Below are positions 25,200-33,812 of a DNA stretch of 64,000 nucleotides, in pieces (the first letter of the stretch is position 1; every line of letters begins with the position of its first letter). The position numbers and the translations under genes are program-made. This stretch comes from JALEFZ01 sp964564415 (GTDB taxonomy: Bacteria; Bacteroidota; Bacteroidia; J057), in contig CAZMAV010000014.1 of assembly GCA_964564415.1 (NCBI GenBank), positions 74,626-138,625 on the forward strand, written 5' to 3'. The notes beneath the pieces are model-generated. The model did no database searches. It was not told the origin of the DNA and saw nothing but the letters and a program-made list of their open reading frames with translations.

Positions 25200-26141
25200 C
25201 TAGCTTGACGGATCGACTTTGGGTTTAAATTTTGATACGGCCTGTGCCTCTATATAGATCTTCTTTACAATGGGATAGGCCTTGCGGATATTATTTTCTA
25301 TCCTCCTAACGACTTCTTCGATCTGATCAGATTTCAAGTTGTCCTTAAATTCTACATCCAGGGCCACAAACAAGTCGTCCGGACCGAAGTGCATCGTGAT
25401 GGGGGGCATGGCGTTGAATATTTCTTCATCCTCTTCCACGATTTTTTCGATTCCTTTTCTGACTTCTGGCAGGGCACTCTCACCAATCAAAAGGGCCTTG
25501 GTTTCATAGGCAAGGACCCCTGCGATTATCGCCAGGATAACGCCGATAAGGATAGAAGCAAGGCCGTCATACATGCCATTGCCGGTGAGGTCGGTCAAGA
25601 ATACCCCAGCCATAGCGATCATCAGTCCCAAAAGTGCTGCTGTATCTTCAAAGATTACGGCAAAGCGCGAGGGGTCCTTGCTTTTGCGAATTGCCTCCCA
25701 GAAGGCCATTTTTCTCTTTCTCCGCTGCTTGTTGAAGCTCCTGAGGGCAAAAAACAAGGCCGCTCCTTCAAAGACCATAGCCACGGCCAGAATGATATAA
25801 TTGAGGGTCGGGTCGCCCGAATGGGTAGGGTGCTGAAGATGGTCTATGCCCTCGTAGAGTGAGATCCCCCCTCCCAAGGCAAAAATCAGAATCGCCACCA
25901 CCAATGACCAGAAGTAAAGTTCTTTTCCGTGGCCCATGGGGTGCTCTTCGTCGGGTCCGATCTTGGAGCGGCGAATGCCATAGAGCAATAAAAGGCCATT
26001 GCCGGAGTCGACGAGGGAGTGTATGCCCTCGGAGAGCATCGCTGCCGATCCACTGATAAATGCTCCGATAAATTTTGCAATGGCGATGGCGACGTTAGCA
26101 GCTACCGCAGCGTAGATAGGTCCTTTTTCTGTTCCTGCCAT
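25200..26141 (-). CDS. cation diffusion facilitator, ZnT9 (SLC30A9)-like
   Basis: A protein of 313 residues from the ATG at 26141 (MAGTEKGPIYAAV). There are six membrane segments and a cytoplasmic C-terminal domain. The TM2 motif is SEGIHSLVDSGN, as in zinc CDF proteins, but TM5 has FEDTAALLGLMIAMAG where typical exporters have HxxxD. That ED-TAALLG form, followed by TGNGMYDGLASI and TKALLIGESA, is characteristic of the SLC30A9/ZnT9 branch, so the metal-site chemistry may differ from classical zinc exporters. The metal is not proven by sequence. It stands alone with no metal regulator adjacent. Confidence 0.85.
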   Translation of the reverse strand: MAGTEKGPIYAAVAANVAIAIAKFIGAFISGSAAMLSEGIHSLVDSGNGLLLLYGIRRSKIGPDEEHPMGHGKELYFWSLVVAILIFALGGGISLYEGIDHLQHPTHSGDPTLNYIILAVAMVFEGAALFFALRSFNKQRRKRKMAFWEAIRKSKDPSRFAVIFEDTAALLGLMIAMAGVFLTDLTGNGMYDGLASILIGVILAIIAGVLAYETKALLIGESALPEVRKGIEKIVEEDEEIFNAMPPITMHFGPDDLFVALDVEFKDNLKSDQIEEVVRRIENNIRKAYPIVKKIYIEAQAVSKFKPKVDPSS

Positions 26142-26299
26142 AAGGGTGGGTTTATTTGGAGGCAAAAATACATATTCACTCACAAAATCCACATTTATCC
26201 AGGAATGCCTAGGCAAACATCGAATTCAGGGAGCTTTTCATTCCTCTTAGAACTTCTTGTAAGATTTATAAAATGAAGGGAAATAGAAGATGCTTTATC

Positions 26300-26473
26300 T
26301 TACAGACCTGCCTCTTTCTTGTTTCGCCTGCATTTCTCACTGCAGTAGATCACCTCATCCCAAACTTTTTCCCATTTCTTTCGCCAATTGAAGGGCTGCC
26401 CACACACCGGACAAATTTTGCTCGGCAGGTTAGACTTGGTATAGGTTTTTTTCTTATTCTTTCCTTTTGACAT
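26300..26473 (-). CDS. DUF2256 small zinc-ribbon protein
   Basis: A protein of 57 residues from the ATG at 26473. The sequence KICPVCGQPFNWRKKWEK, VWDEVIYCSEKCR gives four Cys in a CPVC...YCSEKC zinc-ribbon arrangement, the hallmark of DUF2256. The surroundings are very basic. The function of the family is unknown; it is often encoded alone, as here. The frame is open for 13 codons upstream, but the family start is MSKGKNKKK. Confidence 0.88.
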   Translation of the reverse strand: MSKGKNKKKTYTKSNLPSKICPVCGQPFNWRKKWEKVWDEVIYCSEKCRRNKKEAGL

Positions 26474-26507
26474 AATGCTAAAACCTACCCAAGACGGATT
26501 GGTTTTT

Positions 26508-26544
26508 ATCAAAAAGAGCCTTGCCCCAAACAGGGAAAGGCTCT
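26508..26544 (-). terminator. terminator of pdhA
   Basis: Minus-strand stem AGAGCCTTTCCC/GGGCAAGGCTCT (26515-26544, one mismatch) followed on the minus strand by TTTTTGATAAAAA. It lies between the pdhA stop and DUF2256. Confidence 0.85.
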
Positions 26545-26576
26545 AAAGTATTTTTTGACTGAAGTATCTTTGATTT

Positions 26577-27587
26577 TTACTCCATGATGAAGGGGTATTC
26601 GCCTACGTAGATATCTTCGTACAGGGCGCTGGTATCGGGATAAGGAGATTCTTCGGCATATTTTACACACTCTTCGACCAGATTCTTGATCTTGCTGTCA
26701 ATGGTCTTGGTCTCCTCCTCAGTGATTGCCTCGTTTTCTCCCATGGTAATCTTGAGGTTAGCAATAGGATCCTTTCCCCGGTACTTATTTAACTCTTCAC
26801 GGGTACGGTACTTGGCAGGGTCAGACATAGAGTGTCCCTTGTAGCGGTAGGTTTTCATTTCTATCAGGTAGGGCCCTTTTCCATCTCTGACGTGCTTAAC
26901 AATATCCTTCATGTTTTCGAAGACATTGACCACGTCCATCCCATCGACCTGCTTGGAAGGCATGTCATAAGAAAGGCCCAATTTATAGAGATCAGTAACG
27001 TTAGAGGTACGCTCGACAGAGGTCCCCATGGCGTAGTTGTTGTTTTCTATAATAAAAATGACCGGGAGGTTCCAGAGCATGGCGAGGTTCATTGTTTCGT
27101 GGAATGAACCCTGACGAACCGCTCCGTCGCCCATCATGCAGACGGCAACCCGATCCTCTCCTCTATATTTGCAGGCGAAACCGAGTCCGGCTCCCAAGGG
27201 GATCTGAGCTCCTACGATGCCGTGTCCTCCCAGGAAGTTTTTCTCCTTGGAAAAGAAGTGCATGGAGCCCCCCTTGCCTTTGGAGCAGCCGGTGGCTTTA
27301 CCAAATAGCTCCGCCATACAGGATTTGGGGTCTACCCCACGAGCCAGGGCACCTCCGTGATCGCGGTAGGCAGTAATCACATAATCATCTGGCCTTATGG
27401 TAGCCTCGAGCCCTACAGCCACAGCTTCCTGACCAATATACAGATGAAGGAACCCACGAAATTTCTGCTGCATATAAAGCTGGCTAGCCTTCTCCTCAAA
27501 CTTACGGATCAACAGCATCTGCTCGAACCAGTTTAACAAGAGCTCTTTATCGTAGGATTTTATTTCTGACTTAGTACGGGTAGACAT
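26577..27587 (-). CDS. pdhA: pyruvate dehydrogenase E1 component, alpha subunit
   Basis: A protein of 336 residues. The thiamine diphosphate motif is MMGDGAVRQGSFHETMN through FIIENNNYAMGT, and the phosphorylation-loop-like segment YRYKGHSMSDPAKYRTREE is typical of E1 alpha. The N-terminal part (YIGQEAVAVGLEATIRPDDYVITAYRDHG) also fits. E1 alpha and beta together decarboxylate pyruvate to feed the pyruvate dehydrogenase complex. No E1 beta, E2 or E3 gene is nearby, so the complex is encoded in pieces. Branched-chain 2-oxoacid E1 alpha is the alternative but fits less well. It is divergent from recF. Confidence 0.93.
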   Translation of the reverse strand: MSTRTKSEIKSYDKELLLNWFEQMLLIRKFEEKASQLYMQQKFRGFLHLYIGQEAVAVGLEATIRPDDYVITAYRDHGGALARGVDPKSCMAELFGKATGCSKGKGGSMHFFSKEKNFLGGHGIVGAQIPLGAGLGFACKYRGEDRVAVCMMGDGAVRQGSFHETMNLAMLWNLPVIFIIENNNYAMGTSVERTSNVTDLYKLGLSYDMPSKQVDGMDVVNVFENMKDIVKHVRDGKGPYLIEMKTYRYKGHSMSDPAKYRTREELNKYRGKDPIANLKITMGENEAITEEETKTIDSKIKNLVEECVKYAEESPYPDTSALYEDIYVGEYPFIME

Positions 27588-27695
27588 ACAACAATGCTTT
27601 GACGTATCTATACAAAAAAGTAGTATTAACAGAGAGTCAAGTTCCCTATTAAAGACATTTTTTACAAATGATCGAGCGGATAATTTTTGCCGTTG

Positions 27696-27703
27696 TACCT
27701 TTG
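27696..27703 (+). promoter_or_regulatory. possible -7 element for recF (TACCTTTG)
   Basis: TACCTTTG matches TAnnTTTG and lies 80 bases before the recF ATG, in the pdhA-recF divergent region. No convincing TTG element is seen at the proper distance, so this is tentative. Confidence 0.35.
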
Positions 27704-27782
27704 TATTTGACTAATGAGGTGAAAGTATGACTTTTCCCCTGCTTAACCCCCTGCTTTTTGGGGCAAAGATTCTCCCACATTT

Positions 27783-28910
27783 ATGCATTTCAGCCACTTA
27801 CACCTGATTCAATTTCGCAATTATGACGAGTTGATCCTGGACCCCTCTCCGGGAATCAACTGCCTGACAGGACCTAATGGGGCCGGCAAAACCAATATCC
27901 TAGACGCCATTCATTACCTGGCTTTTACCAAGGGATTTCGCAACAACCAAGACCGGCAGGCCATTCAAAAAGGGGCTGAATTTTTCTTTGACGGGGGAAA
28001 ACTCATGCGAGACGGTAGCGAGAGGATGATCCAATGCAATTTCCAAAAAGGTAAAGGCAAAAAAATCATGGTCAATCAGCAGCCCCTCAAGAAGATGAGT
28101 GAGCACATTGGCTACATTCCCTTGGTTTCTATCCTTCCCCACGATACTGACCTCATCAATGGTCCCTCGGCAGGTCGCCGGCAGTTCATGGACATGCTCA
28201 TCTCCCAGTACGACCAGGCCTACCTCCACAGCCTCATTCAGTACAACAGAATCATAGACCAGCGAAACGCTCTCCTCCGCCAGTTTACCTCACAGAGTAC
28301 TGTAGACCCGGACCAACTGGAATTGTGGAACATGCAAATGATCCCCCTCGGCAGGGCCATACAAGAAGGCAGGGCCAATTTTACCCGCCTCTTCCTTCCG
28401 GTTTTTCAGGAATACTTCAGAAAAATCGTATCCGAGCAGGAAAAGCCCTCCATTCGCTACAACCCCAACATCGCCGAGAATACCGAGAGCGCCTGGGAGG
28501 CCGCCCTTAAAGAAAAAGAGGCCAGAGACCTCATCAACCAATACACAGGTGTCGGCAGCCACAGGGATGATCTCGTCTTCCAAATCGACGAAAGATCTGT
28601 AAGGAATTTTGGATCCCAGGGACAGCAAAAGACCTTTGTCATTTCTTTGAAACTAGCTCAATACGCCCTGCTACAGCAGCAAAAAGAAATTCCCCCCATC
28701 TTGCTGCTCGATGACATTTTCGATAAATTAGACAAATACAGGCTGGCAAAAATCGCAGGTATCCTCGACGAAGACATAGAGGGGCAGATTTTCATCACCG
28801 ATACTTCACTAGAGAGGATGAAGCGTGTTTTTGCTCAAACCCTGCGAGCCGTCCGTTTTTTTACAGTGGAGGAAGGAAAAATACAGGAAGTCAAACCAGC
28901 AAACATCTAA
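27783..28910 (+). CDS. recF: DNA replication and repair protein RecF
   Basis: A protein of 375 residues. N-terminal FSHLHLIQFRNYDELIL and Walker A GPNGAGKTNILDAIHYLAF, the RecF-specific middle segment YIPLVSILPHDTDLINGPSAGRRQFMD (split at the conserved SAGRR), and the C-terminal signature NFGSQGQQKTFVISLKLA with Walker B PPILLLDDIFDKLD. It loads RecA at single-strand gaps with RecO and RecR. The DUF721 gene begins four bases after its stop, a linkage common in Bacteroidota. Here recF is away from dnaA/dnaN, as is usual in this phylum. Confidence 0.96.
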   Translation: MHFSHLHLIQFRNYDELILDPSPGINCLTGPNGAGKTNILDAIHYLAFTKGFRNNQDRQAIQKGAEFFFDGGKLMRDGSERMIQCNFQKGKGKKIMVNQQPLKKMSEHIGYIPLVSILPHDTDLINGPSAGRRQFMDMLISQYDQAYLHSLIQYNRIIDQRNALLRQFTSQSTVDPDQLELWNMQMIPLGRAIQEGRANFTRLFLPVFQEYFRKIVSEQEKPSIRYNPNIAENTESAWEAALKEKEARDLINQYTGVGSHRDDLVFQIDERSVRNFGSQGQQKTFVISLKLAQYALLQQQKEIPPILLLDDIFDKLDKYRLAKIAGILDEDIEGQIFITDTSLERMKRVFAQTLRAVRFFTVEEGKIQEVKPANI

Positions 28911-28914
28911 AACT

Positions 28915-29205
28915 ATGCCCTACAAGCCCTATATGAGCGTGGGAGAAGCCATAAAGGCATTTCTGGATAAAAATGGCCTCAGTACCCAGGCTGCCGTCCA
29001 AGCCGTCATTAGCAAATGGGAAAGCCTTATGGGCGCAGCCATTGCTCAAAACACGGAAAAAATATGGTTCCAGCGGGGTGTCCTATACATCAAAATGTCT
29101 TCTCCCATCTGGCGCAGCGAACTCCAAATGGCGCGGAAGAAAATCGCCGAAGTCGTCAACCGTGAAGCCAAGTCCGATATCGTGCAGGAGGTAAAAATTA
29201 TCTGA
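28915..29205 (+). CDS. DUF721 (DciA-like) protein
   Basis: A protein of 96 residues from the ATG at 28915. It has the KH-like DUF721 core: SVGEAIKAFLDKNGL, VISKWESLMGAAIAQNTEKIWF, GVLYIKMSSPIWRSELQMARKKI. The family includes DciA, the ancestral loader of the replicative helicase DnaB in bacteria that lack DnaC/DnaI. It follows recF by four bases, so the two form a replication/repair pair. Confidence 0.9.
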   Translation: MPYKPYMSVGEAIKAFLDKNGLSTQAAVQAVISKWESLMGAAIAQNTEKIWFQRGVLYIKMSSPIWRSELQMARKKIAEVVNREAKSDIVQEVKII

Positions 29206-29368
29206 GACCCTCCTTACAGGAAGTGAGCATGTCAGGCCCTCTTCCTTAGGAAAGCAAAAGTTGTGGTCCAACTCAAGCCCATAACTCCGATAAAGAAATC
29301 CACTTCCAATTTCTGTTTGCCCCTTTACTTTTTCCTCCTTATTATAGGTTTCAAACCTTCTCACCGAC

Positions 29369-30352
29369 ATGAAATACCGTACCCTGGGTAAAACCAACTG
29401 GAAAATCTCTGAAATTTCACTGGGCACCTGGCAACTGGGAGGAAAATGGGGCAGCCCCTTTGACGAAAAACTCGCAGAGGACACCCTCCGTAACGCCATC
29501 GATGAAGGCGTAAATTTTATAGATACCGCTGATGTCTACAAGGCCGGACTCTCCGAAGCCAGTGTCGGCAAAATCATTAGAAATCATTCCGAGCGGATTT
29601 ATCTGGCTACCAAGTGCGGAAGGAGACTCGATCCCCACACAGCCCAGGGCTACAACCGGGAAAATATCACCCGTTTTGTAGAAGAAAGCCTGAAAAATAC
29701 AGGACTGGAATGCCTGGACCTTATTCAGCTCCACTGCCCTCCTTCTGAAGTATTTAAAAAGGAAGAGGTCTACGAGGTACTCGAAGACCTCAAAAAAGAA
29801 GGGAAGATCCTTCATTATGGAGTAAGTGTAGAAAAGGTATCCGAGGCCCTGGAAGCCATTCGCCACCCAGGCCTGGCCACCGTACAGATTATTTTCAACC
29901 TATTCAGGCTTAAACCCTCTGAGGAGTTTTTTCCAGAGGCCCAAAAGCAAAATGTGGGAGTCATCGTCAGGGTTCCTCTGGCCAGTGGCATGCTCACGGG
30001 AAAGTTTGACGAAAATTCCAGCTTTGATGAAGGCGATCACAGAAACTTCAATCGCCACGGTGAAGCCTTCGATAAGGGCGAGACCTTCTCAGGCCTCAAT
30101 TACAACGCAGGACTAGAGGCCGTCTCTGAGTATCAGCGCCTCTTTGGAAGAAAGCTCCTCAGCAAGTATGCCCTGCGCTGGATACTGATGTTTCCACAAG
30201 TATCGACCGTCATCCCGGGAGCCAGCAAGGTTGAGCATGTCCGATCCAACATCGAAGCCTCAGAATTACCTTCCCTGCCAAACATGGCCATGGAGGAGGT
30301 AAGAGAGGTCTACCACTCCAAGGTCAAACCCTACGTTCACCATCTTTGGTAA
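29369..30352 (+). CDS. aldo/keto reductase
   Basis: A protein of 327 residues. N-terminal MKYRTLGKTNWKISEISLGT; active-site Asp and Tyr in NFIDTADVYKAGLSE (Asp-Tyr-Lys-His tetrad), Lys in YLATKCGRR, and His in LIQLHCPPSE. NADPH-binding segment near VSTVIPGASKVEHVRSN. It belongs to the YajO/Tas-like AKR group that reduces sugar or small aldehydes; the substrate is unknown. The next gene, an oxidoreductase of the Gfo/Idh/MocA family, follows by 48 bases on the same strand, suggesting a shared sugar-related role (inference). Confidence 0.92.
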   Translation: MKYRTLGKTNWKISEISLGTWQLGGKWGSPFDEKLAEDTLRNAIDEGVNFIDTADVYKAGLSEASVGKIIRNHSERIYLATKCGRRLDPHTAQGYNRENITRFVEESLKNTGLECLDLIQLHCPPSEVFKKEEVYEVLEDLKKEGKILHYGVSVEKVSEALEAIRHPGLATVQIIFNLFRLKPSEEFFPEAQKQNVGVIVRVPLASGMLTGKFDENSSFDEGDHRNFNRHGEAFDKGETFSGLNYNAGLEAVSEYQRLFGRKLLSKYALRWILMFPQVSTVIPGASKVEHVRSNIEASELPSLPNMAMEEVREVYHSKVKPYVHHLW

Positions 30353-30400
30353 GACCAGCACAGGGGATCATCCCTTATGCTGATCAAAAGAAAGACTCAC

Positions 30401-31561
30401 ATGAGCGAATTCAATAGAAAGATGCGAATGGGAATGGTCGGCGGAGGCCGAGGAGCTTTTATTGGGGCCGTCCATCGAATGGCTGCTGCCTTGGATGGAG
30501 AGATAGAACTGGTCTGTGGAGCTTTTTCCTCTGACCCCGAAAAATCTCGTCTCTCAGGCCAGGACCTTTACCTTCCCCCCGCTCGGGTCTATGCCTCCTA
30601 TGAGGAAATGATTCAAATAGAAAAAATACTTCCTCAAGGGGAAAGGATGGACTTTGTCTCTATCGTAACCCCCAATCACCTACACTTCCCTCCTACAAAA
30701 ATGGCCCTGGAGCATGGATTCCCGGTAGTCTGCGACAAACCCCTCTGCTTTAGCATGGAAGAAGCCCACACCCTGGTAAACATGGTGGAGGAAAGCGGAC
30801 TTCTTTTTGCCCTCACCCATAATTACACGGGCTATCCCATGGTCAAAGAAGCCCGGGACATGGTCAGAAAGGGGAAACTGGGAAAAATAAGAAAAGTAGT
30901 GGTAGAATATCCCCAGGGATGGCTCTCTAATTTCATCGAAAGCAGCGGCCAAAAACAGGCCAGTTGGAGGACAGACCCCAGTAAATCGGGGAAAGCCGGT
31001 GCCATGGGAGACATTGGTACCCATGCCGAGAACCTGGCTGAATACATCACCGGCCTGCAAATCACTGCCATCTGTGCCGATCTTTCCACCTTTGTAGAGG
31101 GACGCAGGCTTGACGATGATGGAAATGTCCTCCTCCGCTTCGACAATGGAGCCAAGGGAATCCTCCAGGCCAGCCAGATCGCAAATGGAGAGGAAAATGA
31201 CCTCAACATCCGCATCTACGGGGAAAAGGGAGGCCTGCAATGGAGGCAGATGGAACCCAACACACTCATCCACCGGGTTCATGACCAGGGCACAAGACTC
31301 ATCCGAACCGAAGTAGGCGAGTTGTCCGAGGCCACCCAGTATGCCACCCGAATACCCGCAGGACATCCGGAGGGGTACCTGGAAGCCTTTGCCAATATCT
31401 ACCGCAACTTTGCCAGGGCCCTTAGAAGCCGACTCCAGGGAAGCTCTCCCTCCCACCTGGACCTTGACTTTCCCACCGTCCAGGATGGCCTGAAGGGAAT
31501 GGCCTTCATAGAGGCCGTGGTCAACGCCAGTCAGTCCGATCAAAAGTGGTATTCTCTCTAA
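30401..31561 (+). CDS. Gfo/Idh/MocA family oxidoreductase
   Basis: A protein of about 386 residues if it starts at ATG 30401 (MSEFNRKMRMGMVGGG); an upstream ATG at 30377 adds eight residues. The N-terminal Rossmann fold has RMGMVGGGRGAFIGAVHR, then the conserved EKP-type motif as VVCDKPLCFSMEEAH with the catalytic Lys, and VSIVTPNHLHFPPTKMALE. The second half is the substrate domain with GAMGDIGTHAENLAEYITG. It uses NAD(P) to oxidise or reduce a sugar or inositol-like compound; the specific substrate cannot be read from sequence. Confidence 0.92.
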   Translation: MSEFNRKMRMGMVGGGRGAFIGAVHRMAAALDGEIELVCGAFSSDPEKSRLSGQDLYLPPARVYASYEEMIQIEKILPQGERMDFVSIVTPNHLHFPPTKMALEHGFPVVCDKPLCFSMEEAHTLVNMVEESGLLFALTHNYTGYPMVKEARDMVRKGKLGKIRKVVVEYPQGWLSNFIESSGQKQASWRTDPSKSGKAGAMGDIGTHAENLAEYITGLQITAICADLSTFVEGRRLDDDGNVLLRFDNGAKGILQASQIANGEENDLNIRIYGEKGGLQWRQMEPNTLIHRVHDQGTRLIRTEVGELSEATQYATRIPAGHPEGYLEAFANIYRNFARALRSRLQGSSPSHLDLDFPTVQDGLKGMAFIEAVVNASQSDQKWYSL

Positions 31562-31585
31562 TTCAAATACCTAATACCTCCAGCC

Positions 31586-32304
31586 ATGGCTAGCATTTCG
31601 CCAGATAATATTCCCTCTTGGGTCACCAATCGCATCGTAGCCTATTTTAATAGGGCCAGCTCTATCTCGGCCATCACATGGAAGATCAAAGACGATCCCT
31701 CAGATGGAAAAGGTTTCGAAAACTCGAAGAAATATATGAAGTCGAAGGCATGGGCCCCGACAAATTGGAAGACCTGGTATATACCCTCGGTGTACCAGCA
31801 GCCTAGGCCTTTGTCAATGAAATGTATGATGAACAGATGATCTTTCGGGAAAATTGGCCCCTAAATTTTTATGCCGCCCACATCGATTCTCTGGAAGACT
31901 TTTCAGCTACTGTACAGGATGAAGAGCGCTTTCGAACCTTCGTTTCAGAACAGATGAGGGCTTTTTGCCAACAAGAAGAGGTCGACAAAAAGACCTACGA
32001 AAGGATCAGACAGGGCATCACCAGCACTTAGATCGATCCCTTTAACAATTCCTCCTCTGACCATCCAGCCTACGAATTTACCCAATGGTTTTTCGGCACA
32101 GACATGTGCAATTTTTTCTTCTTCGAATTCGGTGTTCCCCGCACCCGCAACTAATTGGAATATCACCCCGGTTCTCCCTGGGAAATGGAACTGCGCATGT
32201 TCAAGGGAGTACAGGCCTCGTTGATTTCCGGTGGCATTATTCCGGATGACCTCGTTACGGTGGTCAACTATCCCGAACAGGTGATTGCGATCTGGGCCCC
32301 CTGA
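31586..32304 (+). pseudogene. decayed helix-hairpin-helix-like protein with three in-frame stops
   Basis: An ATG at 31586 opens MASISPDNIPSWVTNRIVAYFN and SAITWKIKDDPSDGK; the frame then shifts near 31710. In the new frame the sequence is KLEEIYEVEGMGPDKLEDLVYTLGVPAA, TAG (31804-31806), AFVNEMYDEQMIFRENWPLNF and onward to GITST, TAG (32029-32031), IDPFNNSSSDHPAYEFTQWFFG to PRTRN, TAA (32152-32154), LEYHPGSPWEMELRMFKGVQ and a final TGA at 32302-32304. The reading frame between stops stays uniformly protein-like, so this is one gene of about 240 residues damaged recently. EVEGMGPDKLEDL resembles a helix-hairpin-helix. No function is known to me. Confidence 0.75.
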
Positions 32305-32555
32305 AGTGCCCCCCAAAATAAAGCCATAGAAAGGATGTTGAAGATTTCCCCAAGAATGAAAATTCTTAATGCTAAAAAATCATCACCTTAAGGAATAAAA
32401 TTATCCATAGCTATGATGAGGTAGATATTGTAATCATCTGAACAATAGCTAGAAAGAATCCAGACCTCTTTCATGAATCCTTTCCTTGCCCATACTCTAA
32501 TCTAATTCGTTTTAGAGAAATCACCCAATATGGTCTTTGATCGGATGCAGCGATA
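32305..32555. other. intergenic region before the metal locus
   Basis: AT-rich, without a supportable frame. It runs up to the promoter and operator of the first metal-locus unit, which are listed separately. Confidence 0.5.
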
Positions 32556-32585
32556 TTGAATTCACAAAGGAAGTCCCTATATTTG
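32556..32585 (+). promoter_or_regulatory. promoter of metal-locus unit 1
   Basis: TTG (32556-32558), 19-base spacer, TATATTTG (32578-32585): an exact match to the Bacteroidota promoter TTG-N19-TAnnTTTG. It lies 39 bases upstream of the MerC-like ATG and is overlapped by the palindromic operator. Confidence 0.75.
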
Positions 32586-32598
32586 CAACAATGTTGCA
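32584..32598. promoter_or_regulatory. palindromic operator 1 (candidate Zur/Fur-family site)
   Basis: TGCAAC-AAT-GTTGCA is a perfect inverted repeat. Its first two bases are the last two of the -7 box, so a bound protein would block transcription. Read on the minus strand, 16 of 19 bases match the second operator at 37510-37528. Confidence 0.7.
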
Positions 32599-32624
32599 TT
32601 TATAATCACTCAATTTCTCTGCAA

Positions 32625-33062
32625 ATGGCCATTTCTGCATCAAGCCTTCTGGACAAAAATGGGTCGGCTGACCTATTGGGAGCCCTAGCCAGTGGGTTGT
32701 GCCTTATCCATTGTTTGGCTACTCCCTTCCTTTTTTTGGCCCATGCAGGTATGGCCGACCATCATAGCCACGGTCATCACGAGGCTGCTCCTCTTTGGTG
32801 GAGTTTGGTGGATGTTGCTTTTCTTATAGTATCATTTTTGGCTATCCGCTATTCTGCCCAGAGGACTTCGCTCAAGTGGATGCCTTTTGCCCTGTATTTC
32901 TGTTGGGGAATATTGGCAGCCTACATTTTGATAGAAACATTTCACCTTATGCACCTAAGCCATGGCTTGATTTATCTTCCAGCTTTTGGCTTGGTCTTTT
33001 TGCATTTGCACAACAGATGGCATTGCCGCTGTGAAGATGATGAACACAGGGCGACAGATTAA
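32625..33062 (+). CDS. MerC-domain membrane protein
   Basis: A protein of 145 residues from the ATG at 32625 (MAISASSLLDKNG); the longer upstream frame would begin inside the promoter. There are four membrane segments. The first carries GLCLIHCLATPFLFL, the Cys/His pattern of the MerC family, followed by a His-rich loop MADHHSHGHHEAA. The C-terminus has LHLHNRWHCRCEDDEH, another Cys/His cluster. MerC proteins were first described as mercury-uptake proteins, but in Bacteroidota such proteins often sit beside zinc regulators; here the context favours zinc or a similar metal (inference). It is the first gene of unit 1. Confidence 0.82.
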   Translation: MAISASSLLDKNGSADLLGALASGLCLIHCLATPFLFLAHAGMADHHSHGHHEAAPLWWSLVDVAFLIVSFLAIRYSAQRTSLKWMPFALYFCWGILAAYILIETFHLMHLSHGLIYLPAFGLVFLHLHNRWHCRCEDDEHRATD

Positions 33063-33103
33063 TTCGCTACTCTCGTATTTTTCCCTTTATAAATCTTGCT
33101 TCT

Positions 33104-33805
33104 ATGATACATCTAGACCGAATCAGTAAGTCATTTAAAGGTAAGCCTGCCGTCCAAAACCTAACCTTGGAAATTCAGGAGGGGGAAATTTTGGGATTGC
33201 TTGGGGCAAATGGAGCCGGCAAATCCACCACTATCAATATGCTCCTGGGCTTCCTTCCACCAGACTCCGGGAAGGTAAGCATAGACAACTTGGAAGTCGG
33301 AGAGGAAAAAGCCAAGGTTCGAAAGCTGCTGGGCTACATACCCGAAAGCGTCAACCTCTATCCTTATCTCTCAGGCTTAGAAAACCTGGACTACTTCTGT
33401 CGCTTGGCTGGGCTTTCCTACAGTGACAAAGAATTGAAGGAATTCCTACTTGAATGTGGCCTGGAAGGTGAAGCCCACTCCAAAAAAATATCTACCTACT
33501 CCAAAGGAATGCGCCAAAAAGTAGGGATTGCTATTGCCTACGCAAAAAAGGCAAAAGTCTATCTTTTGGATGAACCGGCAAGTGGATTGGACCCCTTGGC
33601 CAGTAATGAACTATCAGACCTTCTCAAAAAGCTCGCTGCTGAAGGAGCCGCTATCTTAATGGCTTCCCATGATATTTTTAGGGTAAGGGAGGTATGCCAC
33701 CGAATTGGCATTCTTAAAAAAGGTCAGCTGGTCAAGGAATTAAACAGCAAGGAAGTGAGTGCCAATGAATTAGAACAGCTCTATCTAACCTACATGCAAA
33801 ACTAA
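33104..33805 (+). CDS. ABC transporter ATP-binding protein
   Basis: A protein of 233 residues. Walker A LLGANGAGKSTTINML, Q-loop region GYIPESVNLYPYLSG, signature YSKGMRQKVGIA, Walker B VYLLDEPASGLDP and switch His in MASHDIFRV. It is of the NosF/CcmA type that energises ABC-2 permeases. Two such permeases follow with 7-base and minus-4-base spacing, so the three make one transporter. In this locus it presumably moves a metal-related substrate or a protein component; the direction is unknown. Confidence 0.92.
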   Translation: MIHLDRISKSFKGKPAVQNLTLEIQEGEILGLLGANGAGKSTTINMLLGFLPPDSGKVSIDNLEVGEEKAKVRKLLGYIPESVNLYPYLSGLENLDYFCRLAGLSYSDKELKEFLLECGLEGEAHSKKISTYSKGMRQKVGIAIAYAKKAKVYLLDEPASGLDPLASNELSDLLKKLAAEGAAILMASHDIFRVREVCHRIGILKKGQLVKELNSKEVSANELEQLYLTYMQN

Positions 33806-33812
33806 GCAGGCT

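Noticed and set aside
30680..31543. Minus-strand frame of 287 codons opposite the Gfo/Idh/MocA gene
   Set aside because: The plus-strand protein has clear family motifs; the antisense frame has none.
31804..32154. Stop-codon recoding (TAG/TAA read as sense)
   Set aside because: The same gene also has a frameshift, both TAG and TAA would have to be reassigned, and every other gene in the window uses TAG or TAA as a normal stop. A pseudogene is the simpler reading.
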